Source: Citrus sinensis (Eukaryota > Streptophyta > Magnoliopsida > Sapindales > Rutaceae). From it: 64,000 nucleotides of DNA. The stretch lies in the NCBI RefSeq assembly GCF_022201045.2, contig NC_068558.1, forward strand, positions 37,343,501 to 37,407,500, read 5' to 3'. Below are positions 59,955-64,000 of this stretch, piece after piece. Both the position numbers and the translations under genes were made by a program. Under the pieces are notes generated by a model, which was not told the origin of the DNA, searched no databases, and saw only the letters and a program-made list of their open reading frames with translations. Within the stretch, counting starts at the first letter, position 1. Each line of letters begins with the position of its first letter.

Positions 59955-60859
59955 GGGACTGTTTGGTATCGCTTGTCATTCATCATTTTTCTTTTTGTTA
60001 AAAAGAAAAATTGAAAAACTTGTTTAGTAACGCTTATTTATTGTAGCATTTTTTGTATGTGTGAAAACAATAACAGCTTGTTCTCTAAAGTTTTCAAGAA
60101 AATAAGAAAACTGAAAATTTGTGTTTTACACATAGTGATTAGTGTATGGGTCCTACACTTACTGTGGGCAATTTGACAGCACATAAATCTTGTTTATCTC
60201 TATGTTCTCTTTTAGTAAAATTACAGTTAAATCTTTATTTGTTGTGACTTTTGTAAATTTTTATGGTCAATTGCTTTTTTTTTTCTTTTTTATTTTTATT
60301 TTTTGTACTATAATAATTTATTTTAACATGGTAACTTTAAAATTCTTCATTTAATCTGATTCGGCCTCTTTTCTGTTTAATTTCAATTTTTAAAATTTTA
60401 AGCTAGTTACACTAATATTCAGTTACTATTATTTTGTTCCATCAAGTTTTCATGTATCATCTGAAAAAAGATCACATACATTGACGCCACTAAAAATAAT
60501 CATAATTAAAAAAATAAATTTCTATAGATAAATGCATTTAAGATAAAGAATACATAAAATTTAAATAAACAATATATTTTAAAATAATTTTTTTACTAAG
60601 AATATACTAATTATTCAATTTCTAATAAAGACAATTAATACTTATCTTCTATAATATTATGTCTTTCCTCATTCTCTTTATTGTCTACATTTTTCCAGAC
60701 AAACAACCAAACACATTCGCACTTCTAATTTTCAGATATAATTTTGAAAATAATTACCAAACGGCTTTTCAAATTCACTAGAAACTAATCATTCCTCTAT
60801 ATTATAAAATAAATTTAAAAAAAACACACATTTTGAAAAATAATACCAAATGCACCCTA
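59952..60859. mobile_element. PIF/Harbinger-like element in BAHD relic 4
   Basis: About 902 bp (59955-60856), beginning GGGACTGTTTGGTATC and ending AATACCAAATGCACC; TTA on the left and CTA on the right. It aligns along its length with 55499-56420 and sits at the same codon position, so both descend from one insertion. Confidence 0.8.
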
Positions 60860-61144
60860 GTCTTTTACAAGTAATTGTGGAATAAAATTTTATCCAAATT
60901 TTAGTTGGGTAATGGTTGTTCCAAGTTAGCCATGCTCAATCTCAAGTTGAGATGATTGTGTTGATTGATATTAAATATTGAGTGGAGAGATATGTTTTAC
61001 TTATAAACCCAAACAACTCTCCTTTACAAACTAATATGGGGCATAACTCAACATTAAAGATGGGGATGGAATTGAAGCAAGGATGTGCTTTGATGAAAAT
61101 GATTTGCAACTTCTTCAAGAAAAGAGTCTGCGATCATAGCATTC
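60860..61144 (+). pseudogene. BAHD relic 4, C-terminal part
   Basis: Resumes with the NFSWG-region equivalent (TCCAAATTTTAGTTGGGTAATGG) and AQSQVEMIVLI, followed by the same roughly 120-bp insertion as in relic 3 and GMELKQGCALMKMICNF. It is interrupted at 61145 by a solo LTR; short remains continue at 61746-61778 and 62314-62440. Confidence 0.75.
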
Positions 61145-61745
61145 TGTCACGGGCCGCTCAAATCTCCCGCAATCGAAAGTTAATTTTGCGCACACGGGTT
61201 CGCTTAGCAAAAGTCTGCCTCGAAGTGGAGTGCGCTTAGCACTAAAGGCAGGATGCACTTAGAAGAGGGATGCGCTTAGAAATTGGCCACCAACATAACA
61301 AGCCAACCATGGTGCGCTTAGCGACCATCCAAGCCTGGCCCGAATTCTAAATTTCTCTATAATTTTAAATAAGCTAGAAGTTTCTAGAACTCTTCACTTA
61401 GACCCCTAAGATATTTATACAAGTTGCATAGAACTCTCTAGACCTACCATTCCAACACCTATAAATATGGGTGAGCCCCCTTGTTTGCCCACCAACCACA
61501 CCACATACACAAACACACCAACACACACAAGCTCTCTAGCTCTCTCATAAAAGCTCTCTTGTATATTATTTTTAGTATGTAATAAAATATATTTTGGCCA
61601 CATTGCTCTACTTCTCTCTAGTATTTTCTGCAAGCGTTCTTGCTTCGTTAATTTGAGAAGTGTTTTAGGCTTACGTAGTGATTGAGTGCTAGAAGTTGCC
61701 TAAGTGCCGCACAGGTTGCTGCGCAACGAAACTCATCTCATGACA
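61145..61745 (+). mobile_element. Solo LTR, 601 bp
   Basis: Starts TGTCACGGGCC and ends CATCTCATGACA, so the ends TGTCA/TGACA are inverted, as in LTRs. The flanks ATTC and ATTT suggest a 4-5 bp target duplication with one change. BAHD relic sequence resumes directly afterwards, so there is no internal domain. A TATA box (TATAAATA, 61460-61467) and an AATAAAAT signal near 61579 give U3-R order on the plus strand. The first 180 bp hold five variants of GCGCTTAG. Confidence 0.8.
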
Positions 61746-61778
61746 ATTTGCTTCCATGCAACTTCTTCAACAAGATCC

Positions 61779-62313
61779 TGTAATGGAGTGAGGCATAGCA
61801 AAAGCAGAAATTGATAGGGTAGGAAAACTAGATATTGTTTTGGTACTGGACCAAGTCAAAGTGATTAGGTTATGCTCTAATCGAAGCATGATTATATCTC
61901 ATTCTAACTCAAATGACTCAATGAGATTTTTAAATATGTGTAATGCGAGATTAGATGACGCTCTAATCCAAACGATTCTTTAAGAGAGATTTTGATATAT
62001 AATCTCAGAGGGAATTATAAAATGTGAGTTTTATTGAATAACTGAATCTGAAGTTATCAAAACAATGACAAGGCCTCTCTATTTATAATAGAGGAAACCC
62101 ACTTCCTTTAACTTAAAAAAGAAAACTAAATCACAATCATAATGGAAATAAAATACTCCTTATCTAAGTTAACTAAATCTCATATCTTAATTGACTCTAA
62201 TAAAAATAGAAAGTTCTAAAATAATAAACTACCATAATTGACTCCAATTAAAATAAAAAGTCTTAAAATAATAAAATTCTAAAATCTTAAAATTCCTAAA
62301 TTAACTTCCTACA
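61779..62313 (-). mobile_element. Solo LTR in antisense, about 535 bp
   Basis: Plus-strand ends TGTAATGGAG and CTTCCTACA give inverted TGTA/TACA. On the minus strand it reads TGTAGGAAG..., with a TATA box (TATAAATAGAGAGGCCT around 62075-62095) and ends CATTACA, which resembles a Copia-type LTR. It splits the QQDPDI codons of relic 4 (AAGATCC before, ATCTTGACATC after). The target duplication is unclear, so the right end may be off by a few bases. Confidence 0.6.
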
Positions 62314-62319
62314 TCATCT

Positions 62320-63166
62320 TGACATCATAACATGATTATCTTTTCTTTCTTTTCTTTTCTTTTTTTTTCAGGTCAAGATGTTGAATGCAATTTCATTTGT
62401 TGTGGGTGATAAAATAATTGAATTTATAACATCTCTTGAGTTGAAACGAAACTATGGTGTACGAACCTCGCAAATCACATGAGTGAAAGCCTATAAAACC
62501 ACCCTACCTCTATAAGCTCTGATGAAACAAACTTACAAATAGTTTCTTCATGTGCTCAAGGTTTTTAATTCATGAAACTGTTAAGTAATTAATTCTTCAT
62601 CCTAATTTTAATGCCAAGTTGAAACTGAAAGCTACAAACTCGAATTAGAAGAACTATAGGAAATCGAAGCAACGCAGAACACCAATTCTATTATCTTATA
62701 AATTAAATTTGTTAAAATTTTTTCTTTAGTAGAATCACCCTAAAAAAAAAATCGTTAAATTCAACAGTACGTGAATTAACAATATCATAAGATTAACTTT
62801 GTGATCTTCGGCTTCTGCGATGGTACTTATTTATGATTTTTTTTTCCAAGACCATGGTAAATTGCTGGAAACTCGAATATGGTGGTATGAACAACATAGC
62901 CAGTTTAAAGACAGATACATGAAAGGATAATATTTTGAATAGTGAATCTGGACGCAATTCAATGCTAGATTGGACGTAAGGAATAATTTTGAAGTCCTTA
63001 TGCATGCATGTAATCTGCCCTTTTGCGAGCTCCCCTAATCAGGGTTTACCATTGATTAATTAATTATCGATGTTGTAAAGATTTCATTTCTTTAGCTAAT
63101 TAATGTACTTAATTGAGTATGAGAGAGTGGGTTAAATTCATAAAGCTTCATTAATTACTTATCTTT

Positions 63167-63209
<43 letters not shown>

Positions 63210-63300
63210 TCAAAAAGGATATCCTTGGAATTGGAGGTGATGAGAAAAAACGAAAGGCATAAGAATGGGCCAAAAAATTATTCTCCAGACTTGATCTTTC
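62320..63300. other. Tail of BAHD relic 4 and MIR395 copy 5 upstream DNA
   Basis: The last BAHD codons (around 62370) are followed by the usual 3' flank (GGGTGATAAAATAA..., matching 56838 onward) and the shared pre-MIR395 stretch (GGACGCAATTCAATGCTAGATTGGAC near 62948). A (GA)n run lies at 63171-63205. No gene. Confidence 0.55.
63171..63205. repeat. (GA)n microsatellite
   Basis: A GA run of about 17 units, 290 bp before the copy 5 TATA box. Confidence 0.9.
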
Positions 63301-63314
63301 CCAGCATTCTGACT

Positions 63315-63468
63315 AGATACATATATCAGTGACTTAGTTCCCTTGAGTGGATTTCTATCATCTTCAAAGTTCTATCATCCGTGGTCCCTTAATTGCCAAA
63401 TGCATGGCTGGCTATAGCTGAACTCTTCATGTGAAGTAATATGAAGGTAGAATCCTTCACTATAAATA
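63315..63468 (+). promoter_or_regulatory. MIR395 copy 5 promoter
   Basis: TATAAATA at 63461-63468; AGATACAT at 63315-63322, a full match to the complement of AYGWAYCT. Confidence 0.65.
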
Positions 63469-63520
63469 GTGAGGGCTGCAGCAGCAAGTAATAAGAAATT
63501 AACCGTGAGAAAAAAATTCA

Positions 63521-63631
63521 GTCAGTTGTCTCCGGGAGTTCCTCCGATCACTTCATTGGGGCTATATGATCATTTAGAGAAAATTTGTCACCCCACTGAA
63601 GTGTTTGGGGGAACTCTGGGTGCCACCTGAC
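63521..63631 (+). ncRNA. MIR395: MIR395 copy 5
   Basis: The mature sequence is unchanged at 63596-63616. The 5' arm (GAGTTCCTCCGATCACTTCATTGG, from 63536) pairs well. The loop is longer than in the other copies because of a few extra bases (GGGGCTATATGATCATTTAG). Stem base GTCAG with CTGAC. Confidence 0.95.
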
Positions 63632-64000
63632 ATTACATTGTTCAATTGGGTTTTACTATTTCTTTGTTTGGGTTTTGAGAGTGATTTTAGTAAGGTTAAT
63701 GTTATCTTCCCATCTCGATTTATTAATAAATTGTTTTGTAGGGTAAATATGCTTATTTAGTTAATAGGTTTTGATTCAATTATTGTTATTTTTTTTATAT
63801 ATTTTTTAAAATTACCCTAATGTCTTAGTTTTATATCTATTTTCATTAAATCTACTTAATTATTATCTGTTTTTACTGTTATATTAAGTTAGGTTTCTTT
63901 CAATCTTAAGTTGTAATACAGAAAAGAAAAATTTATCCTCGAAAAGTTAGATCACGTACTCAACATATATCAAAGTAGCAACAAGGACATTCTACGTAAT
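63632..64000. other. Right flank
   Basis: AT-rich spacer after MIR395 copy 5; no gene seen. A further BAHD relic and MIR395 unit may follow outside the window. Confidence 0.4.

Noticed and set aside
47301-63631. CRISPR-like spaced repeats
   Set aside because: The repeated units are plant MIR395 hairpins several kilobases apart.

Overview
The window looks like nuclear DNA of a woody eudicot. It is AT-rich, its genes have GT-AG introns and plant-type products, and transposon remnants are plentiful. The gene set would fit Citrus or a relative, but nothing in the sequence proves the species. All gene models are hand-spliced from the sequence.

Left half (1-35.3 kb). The plus strand carries an intact seven-exon gene for a DUF4504/C1orf74-like protein (940-5296). 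A minus-strand pfkB fructokinase follows (copy A, 6016-8691). The next recognisable piece is only the last exon of a CRM-domain gene, broken (16717-17132). At about 18170-18177 there is a junction, after which the series restarts with exons 5-7 of the DUF4504 gene as a decayed relic (18499-20480). A second fructokinase (copy B, 21379-26304) and then the complete CRM-domain gene (29985-35269) follow. The layout is explained by one tandem duplication of about 15 kb, with breakpoints in intron 4 of the DUF4504 gene and intron 3 of the CRM gene. Each edge gene kept one whole copy and gained one truncated copy, and the fructokinase was doubled. Because the two copies can be compared, later insertions can be seen against empty sites: a tRNA-derived SINE and a Tourist-like MITE, both in introns of fructokinase B.

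Middle (35.8-45.8 kb). A CCCH zinc-finger/WD40 (ZFWD-type) gene on the minus strand is complete in outline but carries an in-frame TGA and a +1 frameshift, so it looks like a pseudogene or an assembly error. On the plus strand is a short FAR1-related gene whose start codon appears to be split by an intron.

Right end (46.9-64 kb). Five MIR395 genes lie in tandem on the plus strand, each with its own TATA box and the same 21-nt mature sequence. miR395 silences ATP sulfurylase and the sulfate transporter SULTR2;1 under sulfate limitation. The five units alternate with decayed BAHD acyltransferase (vinorine-synthase-like) copies, so the repeated unit seems to have been a BAHD gene plus a MIR395 gene. 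The BAHD parts have decayed, while the mature miRNA is unchanged in all five. Insertions in this array include two PIF/Harbinger-like elements at the same relative site, a hAT-like element and two solo LTRs.
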